Assembly: GCF_000702825.1 (NCBI RefSeq)
Contig: NZ_JNKF01000011.1
Location: 1 to 64,000, forward strand
DNA: 64,000 nucleotides
Direction of reading: 5' to 3'
Source of the DNA: Prevotella sp. P6B1
Lineage (GTDB): Bacteria > Bacteroidota > Bacteroidia > Bacteroidales > Bacteroidaceae
The notes below the pieces were generated by a model. It searched no databases. It was not told the origin of the DNA and saw nothing but the letters and a program-made list of their open reading frames with translations. Position 1 is the stretch's first letter, and each line of letters starts with the position of its first letter. A program made the translations under genes and the position numbers. Positions 26,230-34,977 of this stretch are shown here, piece after piece.

Positions 26230-28406
26230 TATTTTGCATGACTATTTTCAACTGCAGTCAGACCCATTTGTGACATGCGATAGATGAAATTGTTGAACGA
26301 TGTGTATGGTGGTAACTGTCCAACAAATTCTTCAACCGCATAGCGTTGACATTCTGTCAAGTACATAAAGAGAGAATTCTTGTTCACTAAACGTTCATTC
26401 AATTCTTTGAGCGCCTTTTGGTCTACATCTTTCCAAGTACGGTTGGCTCTCGTTACCATCAGATTGATGGTGCCCATATTGAGTAGAGCTGATGGAATAG
26501 AGTTGTCGTCCAAATTGGGATACTCGACAATAGCAATTTCGTTAGGCAAAATATCTGGGCATATATCTTTGATATCTTTTGCCATGATGAAACGGCTGTC
26601 TTCTGCCAAGAAGTCCTCATCGTAAGTGATACGACGTACCTGCAAACCTATTGATATCCAATAGTTTTCGAGCTCTTGGGCAATATAACTCTTACCATTG
26701 GCGGCATCAGTAGATATGAGGTTAAGCACATTTTGTTTGCCTTCTTCGAATTGAGGCAAGAGCGCTTTGCTTAACTGACGTAGTGCCATGTCGGCAATGG
26801 TCTTATTGAAGCGGCGATAACGTAAATTACTCTCCTTAGGGAAACAACCCATAACTGGTATCTTGGTGATACGCTCTGTACGCATACGGTCGCGAAGTGT
26901 TCTGTCTAACAGTTCTATGATGAAGAAATACATAGCTGTCAACATGAACGTAACCATAAATGCACCCAATAGAACCATCATACGGTTGGTTGGTTGGGCG
27001 TTCATGGGGAACATGGGTGGGTTTAATACACGGAGTGTTGCTGTCGTCATTTGTAAGTTCTTCTGGCGCAAACGAGCGGAATTTAATGCGCCGAGCATTG
27101 ACATATAGTTCCCCTCAATAAAGGCTATGTGGCGATCTTTACGGGAAATCGTAGCTCCAATAGGCGCATAGAAAAGAAATTCCTTGTCTATCTTTTCACG
27201 CATGACATCTTGAGCGCTTTCATGGGCTTTCGCTTCTTCTAATTTTAATACTTCGTTAAGCCATTTGTCAATCATGCCGCTCGCTTTGGTACCAGTCTCT
27301 GTGTTGTAGTTTCCTGCTTCGATATCCTTTACAAGCCCTCTTACGTTATTTGAGGCTTCTTGAAGCATTCTTTGTGCTTTAGCAAGTTCTTGCTGGGTTT
27401 CAACCTCACTTCCTCCTCCCTCACTGCTCATGAGACGGAGATTTGAAATACGTGACTGGATGCGTGAAATATCAGTCACTTGATTAGTGAAATCCTTATT
27501 GGCTTTAATAACCTTTGCACGATCACCTAACTGACGCTCCAAATAGTTCATCAGTGCGCGTGTGGTCGTTTTGGTGATCATCAAATTATTGTCTGTCGTT
27601 TTTTGAGTCGCATCCATTCCAGACAATAATTTTGTTTGTTCAGCATAGTTGATGATACGCTTCTCTACGTTATAGCGGATCAGATCGTCCTCTGCATTTG
27701 TCAAAATGCGGTACAAGCGGGCTACCTCACGTTCGAAGAACTTGATAACATTGTTTGTCTCTCCATAGCGAAGTAAAGCATATTGACGTGCAAAGACGTC
27801 ATTTAATATATCTAAGGTGTTATAGGCAATACCTGCATCATTAGCAGAATAACCGATGTCGATAATATCACTTCTGGAAAGTTGTACAACTTTTAATCTA
27901 CCAGTAATACTGTTAATGCCAAAATAGGGATGATAATTGGTTAAACCAAAAATATAGTTGTCAGCAGAAGGGCGCTCGTATGCCTTCAAGTTTGCATACG
28001 TCGCATTTTCACTATTATGGTTAATGAGCGCTTTAACTTCTGCAGGAACACTATTATAAAGTTGGCGGAAATGTTCTGCAGATATGTAGTTGTTATCTTT
28101 ATTCAGATTACCATACATCATACAGCGTGCAAATAGGCGTAGGGATACCTCATGGATGGTTGCATCTGTAGTGATGAGTAATATGAGGTTGGTCATGTTG
28201 GTTTGCGGATTTCCACCAGCAGTACCAGAACCACCTTCGATATTGTATGCTGTAATCATACCAGTGTAAATGGTCGTATTTGTATTGAAAATACGTTCCA
28301 TGTTTCGGGTAGAAAACCAAGCCACCACCAATGCTATCATGGGCAGGATGACGAGGTACCATCTAATCTTAAATAGAAATCTAACAATATATCGAAATAG
28401 ATCCAT
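26229..28406 (-). CDS. Wzz/GumC-like chain-length protein with a degenerate tyrosine-kinase-like domain
   Basis: 725 residues. Membrane segments lie at about 13-30 and 468-492, with a long periplasmic coiled-coil-rich region between (about 200-460), as in polysaccharide co-polymerases. The cytoplasmic tail (about 500-725) resembles the BY-kinase fold. Its P-loop candidate, TDAANGKS (about 566-573), lacks the leading Gly, no clear Walker A' DxD is present, and no terminal Tyr cluster is seen, so kinase activity is doubtful. Partners are the polymerase downstream and the TolC-like protein upstream; together they set chain length and couple it to export. Confidence 0.85.
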   Translation of the reverse strand: MDLFRYIVRFLFKIRWYLVILPMIALVVAWFSTRNMERIFNTNTTIYTGMITAYNIEGGSGTAGGNPQTNMTNLILLITTDATIHEVSLRLFARCMMYGNLNKDNNYISAEHFRQLYNSVPAEVKALINHNSENATYANLKAYERPSADNYIFGLTNYHPYFGINSITGRLKVVQLSRSDIIDIGYSANDAGIAYNTLDILNDVFARQYALLRYGETNNVIKFFEREVARLYRILTNAEDDLIRYNVEKRIINYAEQTKLLSGMDATQKTTDNNLMITKTTTRALMNYLERQLGDRAKVIKANKDFTNQVTDISRIQSRISNLRLMSSEGGGSEVETQQELAKAQRMLQEASNNVRGLVKDIEAGNYNTETGTKASGMIDKWLNEVLKLEEAKAHESAQDVMREKIDKEFLFYAPIGATISRKDRHIAFIEGNYMSMLGALNSARLRQKNLQMTTATLRVLNPPMFPMNAQPTNRMMVLLGAFMVTFMLTAMYFFIIELLDRTLRDRMRTERITKIPVMGCFPKESNLRYRRFNKTIADMALRQLSKALLPQFEEGKQNVLNLISTDAANGKSYIAQELENYWISIGLQVRRITYDEDFLAEDSRFIMAKDIKDICPDILPNEIAIVEYPNLDDNSIPSALLNMGTINLMVTRANRTWKDVDQKALKELNERLVNKNSLFMYLTECQRYAVEEFVGQLPPYTSFNNFIYRMSQMGLTAVENSHAK

Positions 28407-28425
28407 CGTTTCAAATCTTTAATTG

Positions 28426-29379
28426 TTACTTTTGCCTTTTGGCTGCTTTGGCTGCTGCTTTTTCTGCTTTTGCCTCTGCCTTTTCTAATTTTTTAATTTT
28501 GTCATTTTCTTCTTTCTCTAAAGCCTTGATTCGTTTCTCGTTCGCCTTATTTTCTTTGGCTAGTTCTTTAGGCGTTTTATGAATACTCTTATCAAGCGTT
28601 ATCTCTGTAGTAGCATTCGTTATAATGGGCGTATGTGTCAAAATTTCAAGCGTGATGATATCTGTTGTTATAGTTGTTTGCAACTGTTGATAATTAGCAA
28701 CTTCACCACTCTCAAATCTTTTAGTTGCTGCGTAAGATGAGATATCCATATTGCCATTCTCAAAATCTTCACGATCAAGTGCGCCTGCACCTTGGTAAGC
28801 TGCTGCAGCTTCTCCCATGGTCTTCAATGTTATTAAGTTATTCGTGATTTTTATAAATAGGGTAGCAATCTGTAGCTTAAGCTCATCATATGCAATATCT
28901 TTTTTGATAACAGCTTGCTCAACATCAATTCTCTTTCTTTTAACGGCAGCAGTTAAATCCAAAATGTCTTCAACAGGTATCGCTAAATTAATACCGATAT
29001 TCCAATATGATTGTTGAGAACCTTGATATTGATAGATAACAGGGCTGTAGGCTGAAGAATTGTTGCCATACATGTCTGCCATACCAAAACTATAACTGGC
29101 ATGCCCGGTTACGTATGAAAAAATGTGTCGTTTTTGTTTAGCAACCTCCATCTCTGCTAATTGACGAGCCTTTTCTAATGTTAATATCTGGGGATTCGTC
29201 TTTGCGTTCTCGAACAAAACTGCCAATGGAGGAAGGTGAAATTCAGAAAAGTTGATGTCTTTTTCGTTGCTGGAATCAAAGAAACCGGCGCTAATGCCGC
29301 TCTCATTGAATTGAGCAAAGGCTGTAGTGCTTGCAAAGGTTGTAGCAAAAATAAATATCAGACGTCTGAATTTGTTCAT
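28426..29379 (-). CDS. Short TolC-like (outer membrane efflux family) protein
   Basis: 317 residues with a cleavable signal peptide (AFA-Q, cut after residue 22). Residues about 45-250 show the helical and amphipathic-strand pattern of the TolC/OEP family: LEKARQLAEMEVAKQKRH, then an aromatic strand region and a second helical pair. Only about one OEP repeat is present, compared with two in 430-500-residue family members. Residues about 262-317 are a Lys/Ala/Glu-rich charged helix, unusual for an outer-membrane protein. Located between the initiating transferase and the Wzz-like gene, it may form or assist an outer-membrane exit for the polysaccharide. Confidence 0.65.
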   Translation of the reverse strand: MNKFRRLIFIFATTFASTTAFAQFNESGISAGFFDSSNEKDINFSEFHLPPLAVLFENAKTNPQILTLEKARQLAEMEVAKQKRHIFSYVTGHASYSFGMADMYGNNSSAYSPVIYQYQGSQQSYWNIGINLAIPVEDILDLTAAVKRKRIDVEQAVIKKDIAYDELKLQIATLFIKITNNLITLKTMGEAAAAYQGAGALDREDFENGNMDISSYAATKRFESGEVANYQQLQTTITTDIITLEILTHTPIITNATTEITLDKSIHKTPKELAKENKANEKRIKALEKEENDKIKKLEKAEAKAEKAAAKAAKRQK

Positions 29380-29395
29380 TGCAATCTGGATTTAG

Positions 29396-30601
29396 TTACA
29401 CATTTTCCTTCTGTACGAAGGCAAAGAAGGTACGGAACAGTATCTTCATATCCAACCAGAAGTTGTAGGTCTGACCGTACTTGATATCGAGTTGCTTACG
29501 CTCCTCGGCTGACATCATGCCGCCCTTGCCGCGCTCTTCAACCTGCCAGAGACCGGTTAAACCTGCAGGGGCCATAAAGCGGTCGATACTGGTGTCGATG
29601 GTCAACTTCTCAGCTTCGTAGAGTGGGAGAGGGCGGTTTCCAACGACTGACATGTCGCCCTTGAGGATATTGAGGAGCTGAGGCAGCTCGTCGATGCTGA
29701 ACTTACGAATAAATCTTCCAACTTTCGTGACGCGTGGGTCGTTCTCAATCTTGACAAACGCATTCTCAATCTCTTCTTTCTTCTCTCGGCTATAGTCGGT
29801 TTCTGAAATAACGAAATCGTCACCCACCAGCATTACTTCATCATCACTGATCATCATATCGGTGTCGTCGCCAATGCTCATCATCATATCGGCTTCCAAA
29901 TCCAGTTTGCTGATTTTCTTGACGGGTTTTTCTTCCTTCTTTGTCGTCTCAACATACTGATTACCAGCCTCTTTGGCTACTTCCTTGAGGCGTTCCTCCG
30001 CATCTTGATACATAGAGCGGAACTTCAGAAAATTGAAGATGGTGTAATTGGCACCTACACGTTTAGACTTGAAGATAACAGGACCTTTGCTCTCCAAACG
30101 AATGGCAATCGCTGTGAGGATAAAGATGGGAGACAAGAGAATAAGCGCTGTCAGTGCAAAAAAGACATCGAATACTCTCTTCCACATTGGTATCTTAAAG
30201 CGCAGCATACGATATTTGGGCTGCTGATCGTCGAATAGCATGTTTTCACGGTCTGAGATGAACTGAATCTTCTTATTGAACTCGGTAATAGACGCGTTGG
30301 TATCGAGAGTGTCGTTGATACCACTTCTTTGATATTTTGAACGGTTTTCTGGTGTAAGTTCCTTGGTGAGTAGAATAATATAGATGTGCTTGTTCTTTTT
30401 CTTTAAATAGGTGATAGCATTAATGTCTTCACTTTGCTCGCCTTGTTCATAAAAGACGATAAAATGCTCATTACGGACATGCGTAGAGCACGCCGAGGCC
30501 GCATCTTTGTAATTCCTTGTGTATTGCACCAATCGGCCGGGGATGTATTTTAACCGCTCCTCGGTTTTGGGATTGCTGCCAAGATATACAACACCTATCA
30601 T
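29396..30601 (-). CDS. Initiating sugar-phosphate transferase (PglC/EpsL-like) with a receiver-like N-terminal domain
   Basis: 401 residues. The C-terminal catalytic module has the family blocks KRVFDVFFAL plus a membrane segment (141-168), KFRSM (193-197), DPRVTKVGRFIRK (288-300), DELPQ (304-308) with the essential Asp-Glu pair, and GNRPLP. The enzyme attaches the first sugar phosphate to undecaprenyl phosphate. Two oddities: residues 1-120 form an alpha/beta domain resembling a response-regulator receiver, without a convincing phosphoacceptor Asp; and residues about 203-284 are an acidic, Met-rich insertion between two catalytic blocks. A true receiver gene is 10 bases upstream. Confidence 0.85.
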   Translation of the reverse strand: MIGVVYLGSNPKTEERLKYIPGRLVQYTRNYKDAASACSTHVRNEHFIVFYEQGEQSEDINAITYLKKKNKHIYIILLTKELTPENRSKYQRSGINDTLDTNASITEFNKKIQFISDRENMLFDDQQPKYRMLRFKIPMWKRVFDVFFALTALILLSPIFILTAIAIRLESKGPVIFKSKRVGANYTIFNFLKFRSMYQDAEERLKEVAKEAGNQYVETTKKEEKPVKKISKLDLEADMMMSIGDDTDMMISDDEVMLVGDDFVISETDYSREKKEEIENAFVKIENDPRVTKVGRFIRKFSIDELPQLLNILKGDMSVVGNRPLPLYEAEKLTIDTSIDRFMAPAGLTGLWQVEERGKGGMMSAEERKQLDIKYGQTYNFWLDMKILFRTFFAFVQKENV

Positions 30602-30611
30602 ATTATTCTAT

Positions 30612-30977
30612 TTAGGGAATAATCTTTTTTACTCGTATCTTTAACTCCATGGGGTTAAAGGGCTTGACGATATAGTCCTCTGCACCAATCTCCAACAAGC
30701 GGATACGCTCACTGGTGGAGTCTTCGCTGGATAGCATAATGACAGGAATCTGCTTGAATAACTCGTTCTGCTTGATCCACTCCAAAAAGTCATCGCCACG
30801 CATTCCAGGCATACGAATATCAGAAATGATGAGATCGGGGGTATTTCCCGCCTGCAACCATTTTACTCCCTGTAAACCATCGGGCAGCCATTGTACATCA
30901 TAGTCGCTCATCAAATAGATAGAGAGAACCTTTGCGATAGTCTCTTTGTCGTCAAGTATTAGTATTTTTTTCTTCAT
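30612..30977 (-). CDS. Stand-alone CheY-like response regulator
   Basis: 121 residues, a receiver domain only. The acidic pair Asp9/Asp10, phosphoacceptor Asp53 (IISDIRMPG), Ser83/84 (IMLSSED) and Lys105 (IVKPFNP) are all present, so it should be phosphorylated. There is no output domain. As the first gene of the leftward polysaccharide unit, 10 bases from the sugar transferase, it probably controls assembly by protein-protein contact rather than DNA binding. The cognate kinase is not in the window. Confidence 0.9.
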   Translation of the reverse strand: MKKKILILDDKETIAKVLSIYLMSDYDVQWLPDGLQGVKWLQAGNTPDLIISDIRMPGMRGDDFLEWIKQNELFKQIPVIMLSSEDSTSERIRLLEIGAEDYIVKPFNPMELKIRVKKIIP

Positions 30978-31020
30978 ATATGAATTATATTAATTCTGGT
31001 AATTACGTTATTCTATTGTG

Positions 31021-31028
31021 CAAAGGTA
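31021..31028 (-). promoter_or_regulatory. -7 element of the main polysaccharide unit
   Basis: TACCTTTG on the minus strand, 44 bases before the response-regulator ATG. A TTTG lies 22 bases further upstream (31054-31051), slightly beyond normal spacing. The genes from 30977 to 21483 follow with gaps under 25 bases, so this is the likely promoter for all eight. Confidence 0.55.
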
Positions 31029-31166
31029 AACAAAAAAATTAAATTCAGCTCAAAATTACGTAAAAAAATCACTTTTTTATGGAAAAAAGTTGTTTGATTG
31101 AGATTTTTTAGGGAAATTTGCAGTTGAAACGTATTATAATTAGAAGTGATTCAAACATATAGTATT

Positions 31167-32657
31167 ATGGCAAATAGATATCTATTAGGTTTTGATGTCG
31201 GTAGCTCGTCAGTGAAGGCATCATTGGTTAACGCCGATAATGGCAAGTGTGTTGCAACTGCTTTCTATCCAGAAAAGGAAGCTCCTATTATGGCTGTGAA
31301 GGCTGGCTGGGCAGAACAAGATCCTCAGATGTGGTGGGATAATGCCAAGTTGAGCCTGCAGAAGATTATGAAGGATTCAGGGGCCACGGCTGATGAAATC
31401 AAGGCAATTGGTATTTCATACCAAATGCATGGCTTGGTTTGCGTGGATAAGGATCTCAAAGCCTTGCGTCCCGCTATTATCTGGTGCGACTCACGTGCTG
31501 TTCCTTATGGAGAAAAGGCTTTTAAAGAGCTGGGTGCAGACCAGTGTCTGAGCCATCTGCTCAATTCACCTGGTAACTTCACAGCAGCCAAGTTGGCTTG
31601 GGTGAAGGAGAATGAGCCAGAGTTGTACAATAGGATTTACAAGATCATGCTGCCTGGTGATTATATCGCTATGCGATTGAGCGGTGTTGCTAATACGACA
31701 GTTAGCGGATTGTCAGAGGGTATGTTCTGGGATTTCAAGAACAACCGTGTGGCTGATTTCCTGATGGATTATTATGGATTCGATAACTCGTTGATAGCTG
31801 ACATTGTTCCAACTTTTGCGCAGCAGAGCGTTGTCAGTGCGGAGGCTGCAGCTGAAATGGGTTTGAAGGCCGGTACGCCAATCACTTATAGAGGTGGTGA
31901 CCAACCTAACAATGCACTGTCGTTGAATGTGTTGAATCCTGGCGAGATTGCTGCTACTGCAGGAACCTCAGGTGTGGTATATGGTGTGCTTGGTGATGTA
32001 AACTATGATCAGCAGAGTCGTGTCAATACTTTTGCTCATGTGAATCATACTGCAGATCAGACTCGATTGGGTGTGTTGCTGTGTATTAATGGTACTGGTA
32101 TCCTGAATGCTTGGACTCATCGTAACATCACTCCAGAAATCGGTTATGCAGAGATGAATGAGCTGGCTGCCAGCGTGCCTATTGGTAGTGAGGGTGTTAC
32201 TGTTATTCCTTTCGGAAACGGTGCTGAGCGCGTGTTGGAGAATCAGGAGATAGGTTGCTCTATCAATGGGCTCAACTTCAATAAGCACAATAAAGCTCAT
32301 TTGGTTCGTGCTGCTCAGGAGGGTATCGTTTTCTCATTCTGCTATGGTATGGAAATTATGCAGCAGATGGGTATGGATATCAAGAAGATTCATGCAGGTA
32401 AAGCCAATATGTTCTTGAGTCCCTTGTTCCGCAATACACTGGCTGGCGTAAGTGGAGCTACCATCGAACTGTATGATACAGACGGCTCTGTAGGTGCTGC
32501 CAAGGGTGCTGGCTTGGGTGCCGGTATCTATGCGAATGCTGCTGAGGCTTTTGCCTCTTTGGATAAGCTGGAGGTGATTGAGCCGGATGTTGCACACCGT
32601 GCAGAATATCAGGCGGCTTATGAAGCTTGGAAAGCTACGTTAAAGAAAAATTTGTAA
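31167..32657 (+). CDS. xylB: Xylulokinase
   Basis: 496 residues from the ATG at 31167; an in-frame GTG at 31146 is rejected because MANRYLLGFDVGSSSVK is the normal FGGY-kinase N-terminus. It has the first phosphate loop DVGSSSVK and the conserved MHGLV, GGDQPNNAL and AGTSGVVYG motifs, and is the usual length. It phosphorylates D-xylulose to xylulose 5-phosphate in xylose use. It is monocistronic; the enzymes before it in the pathway, such as xylA, are not seen here. It lies between two leftward polysaccharide units without obvious connection to them. Confidence 0.92.
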   Translation: MANRYLLGFDVGSSSVKASLVNADNGKCVATAFYPEKEAPIMAVKAGWAEQDPQMWWDNAKLSLQKIMKDSGATADEIKAIGISYQMHGLVCVDKDLKALRPAIIWCDSRAVPYGEKAFKELGADQCLSHLLNSPGNFTAAKLAWVKENEPELYNRIYKIMLPGDYIAMRLSGVANTTVSGLSEGMFWDFKNNRVADFLMDYYGFDNSLIADIVPTFAQQSVVSAEAAAEMGLKAGTPITYRGGDQPNNALSLNVLNPGEIAATAGTSGVVYGVLGDVNYDQQSRVNTFAHVNHTADQTRLGVLLCINGTGILNAWTHRNITPEIGYAEMNELAASVPIGSEGVTVIPFGNGAERVLENQEIGCSINGLNFNKHNKAHLVRAAQEGIVFSFCYGMEIMQQMGMDIKKIHAGKANMFLSPLFRNTLAGVSGATIELYDTDGSVGAAKGAGLGAGIYANAAEAFASLDKLEVIEPDVAHRAEYQAAYEAWKATLKKNL

Positions 32658-32663
32658 TAAAAT

Positions 32664-32698
32664 AAACCCTCGCTTAACGGCGAGGGTTTGTTTTTTTT
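32664..32698 (+). terminator. Intrinsic terminator after xylB
   Basis: AAACCCTCG (32664-32672) pairs with CGAGGGTTT (32681-32689) around an 8-base loop, followed by a run of eight T. Confidence 0.9.
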
Positions 32699-32720
32699 GT
32701 ATGCGGTATAAATGATAGAA

Positions 32721-33890
32721 TTAATTTAAACTATCCTTGTACCAATTGAAAAGCTTGCATACGCCATCTTCAATCTCTACTTTGTGGGTCCAGCCGAGAG
32801 AGTGAAGCTTAGAAACATCGATGAGTTTACGCATTGTACCATCGGGTTTAGAAGTGTCGAACTCTACTTCTCCTTCAAAACCAACTGCTTTTACAACCAA
32901 TTGTGAAAGTTCGCGAATTGTAAGTTCTTTTCCAGTACCTACATTAATGTGGCAATTGCGAATTTCGCCGAGTGCAGGAATAGCTCCACCACGACCTGCA
33001 GAGTGGTTGCGGTCGACAGCACCATCTGTAGATGCACCATAGTGAACAGATGAATATTTCTCGATGCCGATAATGTCACTAAAGTTGACATTTAACAGGA
33101 CGTGTACGGATGCATCGGCCATATCTTCACTCCATAAGAATTCGCGAAGAGGCGTGCCAGTACCCCACAATGTAACCTTATTGTTCTCAATGCCATATTT
33201 TGCTAAGACTATCAAGATTTCTTGCTGAGAAGCTTCGCCGTTGACACCTTCGACCGGGCGTTTATTCAAGTCGATGGCTATCTTATCCCAAGCGCCATCA
33301 TGGATAAGCTTGGCAAGGTAGATCTTGCGCATCATAGCCGGCATGACGTGGCTGTTTTCTAAATGAAAATTGTCGTTGGGACCATATAGGTTGGTCGGCA
33401 TTACGGCAATATAGTTGGTGCCGTATTGCAGATTGTATGATTCACACATCTTCAGGCCAGCAATCTTGGCAATGGCATATTCCTCGTTGGTATACTCCAA
33501 GGGCGAGGTCAACAGGCAATCTTCCTTCATAGGTTGGGGGGCATTCTTGGGGTAGATGCAGGTCGAACCTAAGAAGAGTAATTTCTTGACACCGTGAGCG
33601 TATGCTTCGGAAATGACGTTGCACTGAATCTTCATGTTCATCATGATGAAATCAGCGCGGTAGAGTGAGTTGGCCATGATACCACCTACAAAAGCTGCTG
33701 CCAAAACGACTGCGTCAGGGCGTTCTTCGTCGAAGAACTGTTTAACAGCTACTTGATCTGTGAGGTCGAGTTCTTTGTGTGTGCGACCCACCAGGTTGGT
33801 ATAGCCTCGCTGGAGCAAATTATTCCAAATAGCGGAACCCACAAGTCCATGGTGACCCGCTACGTATATCTTACTATCTTTACTGAGCAT
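32721..33890 (-). CDS. fcl: GDP-L-fucose synthase
   Basis: 389 residues. The NADP-binding motif AGHHGLVG (11-18) and catalytic Ser109 (LGST) with Tyr138-x3-Lys142 (YAIAK) identify the GDP-4-keto-6-deoxymannose epimerase-reductase. It is about 70 residues longer than the E. coli enzyme owing to insertions around 205-240 and 270-310, a form I know from Bacteroidota. It completes GDP-L-fucose synthesis from the Gmd product. Its start overlaps the end of gmd by 11 bases, and the two are in one unit with manC. Confidence 0.93.
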   Translation of the reverse strand: MLSKDSKIYVAGHHGLVGSAIWNNLLQRGYTNLVGRTHKELDLTDQVAVKQFFDEERPDAVVLAAAFVGGIMANSLYRADFIMMNMKIQCNVISEAYAHGVKKLLFLGSTCIYPKNAPQPMKEDCLLTSPLEYTNEEYAIAKIAGLKMCESYNLQYGTNYIAVMPTNLYGPNDNFHLENSHVMPAMMRKIYLAKLIHDGAWDKIAIDLNKRPVEGVNGEASQQEILIVLAKYGIENNKVTLWGTGTPLREFLWSEDMADASVHVLLNVNFSDIIGIEKYSSVHYGASTDGAVDRNHSAGRGGAIPALGEIRNCHINVGTGKELTIRELSQLVVKAVGFEGEVEFDTSKPDGTMRKLIDVSKLHSLGWTHKVEIEDGVCKLFNWYKDSLN

Positions 33891-34971
33891 CGTCCATTTG
33901 GGCTTTTAAAAACAATTTCTTAACGAACTTCATGTCGTGCTGAACCATAATCTTGACCAATTCCTCAAATGAGGTCTTCTGGGGATTCCAGCCTAACTTG
34001 GCTTTAGCCTTTGCGGGGTTGCCCAGCAGCTGATCTACTTCGGCAGGGCGGAAGTATTTAGGATCGACCTCGACTAAGGCTTTGCCGGTAGCCTTGTCGT
34101 AACCCTTCTCATCGACACCGTCACCGCGCCACTCGAGTTCGATGCCTACCTCCTTAAAGGCAAGAGTGGCAAACTCTCGAACGGTATGATACTCGCCAGT
34201 TGCAATCACGAAGTCGTCGGGCTCGGGCTGTTGGAGAATGAGCCACATACACTCGATATAGTCCTTGGCATATCCCCAGTCACGCAGTGAATTCAGATTT
34301 CCTAAATATAGCTTATCCTGATAGCCTTGAGCGATACGGGCTGCTGCCAGTGTAATCTTTCGGGTGACGAAAGTTTCGCCACGACGCTCACTCTCGTGGT
34401 TGAAGAGGATACCATTACAGCAGAACATGTTGTAAGACTCACGATAGTTCTTCATAATCCAGAAACCATAGAGCTTGGCTACAGCGTATGGTGAACGAGG
34501 ATAGAATGGGGTCGTCTCAGACTGGGGAACTTCCTGTACCTTACCATAAAGCTCTGATGTTGATGCCTGGTAGATACGACAGGTGTCGGCCAGACCAGCG
34601 ATGCGAACAGCCTCCAACAAGCGGAGTACACCATTAGCATCGGTATCGGCTGTATATTCTGGAACGTCGAATGATACTTTGACGTGACTCTGGGCTGCCA
34701 AATTGTAAATCTCTGTTGGTCGGATTTTAGAAATGACGCGAATCAGTGATGATGAATCGGTCATGTCGGCCCAGTGGAGATTGATGAGGCGTGATTTCTT
34801 CATGTCGCGAACCCACTCGTCGAGATAGAGATGCTCAATTCTTCCAGTATTGAATGATGAAGAACGGCGCATCAGTCCGTGAACTTCATAACCTTTTTCA
34901 ATCAAAAACTCGGCCAGATATGATCCATCCTGACCGGTAATACCTGTAATAAGGGCAACTTTTTTATCCAT
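33880..34971 (-). CDS. gmd: GDP-mannose 4,6-dehydratase
   Basis: 363 residues. GITGQDG (10-16) binds NADP, STSE (137-140) and YAVAK (162-166) are catalytic, and [16 protein letters not shown] is diagnostic of Gmd. It converts GDP-mannose to GDP-4-keto-6-deoxymannose, the substrate of the downstream fcl product. It lies 6 bases after manC, giving the complete route from mannose 1-phosphate to GDP-L-fucose. Confidence 0.95.
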   Translation of the reverse strand: MDKKVALITGITGQDGSYLAEFLIEKGYEVHGLMRRSSSFNTGRIEHLYLDEWVRDMKKSRLINLHWADMTDSSSLIRVISKIRPTEIYNLAAQSHVKVSFDVPEYTADTDANGVLRLLEAVRIAGLADTCRIYQASTSELYGKVQEVPQSETTPFYPRSPYAVAKLYGFWIMKNYRESYNMFCCNGILFNHESERRGETFVTRKITLAAARIAQGYQDKLYLGNLNSLRDWGYAKDYIECMWLILQQPEPDDFVIATGEYHTVREFATLAFKEVGIELEWRGDGVDEKGYDKATGKALVEVDPKYFRPAEVDQLLGNPAKAKAKLGWNPQKTSFEELVKIMVQHDMKFVKKLFLKAQMDDAQ

Positions 34972-34977
34972 ATAGTT

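Noticed and set aside
31093..31120. Promoter for xylB
   Set aside because: A TTTG and a GAAATTTG are present, but the -7 lacks the TA and the spacing is only 16 bases, so I did not list it as a feature.
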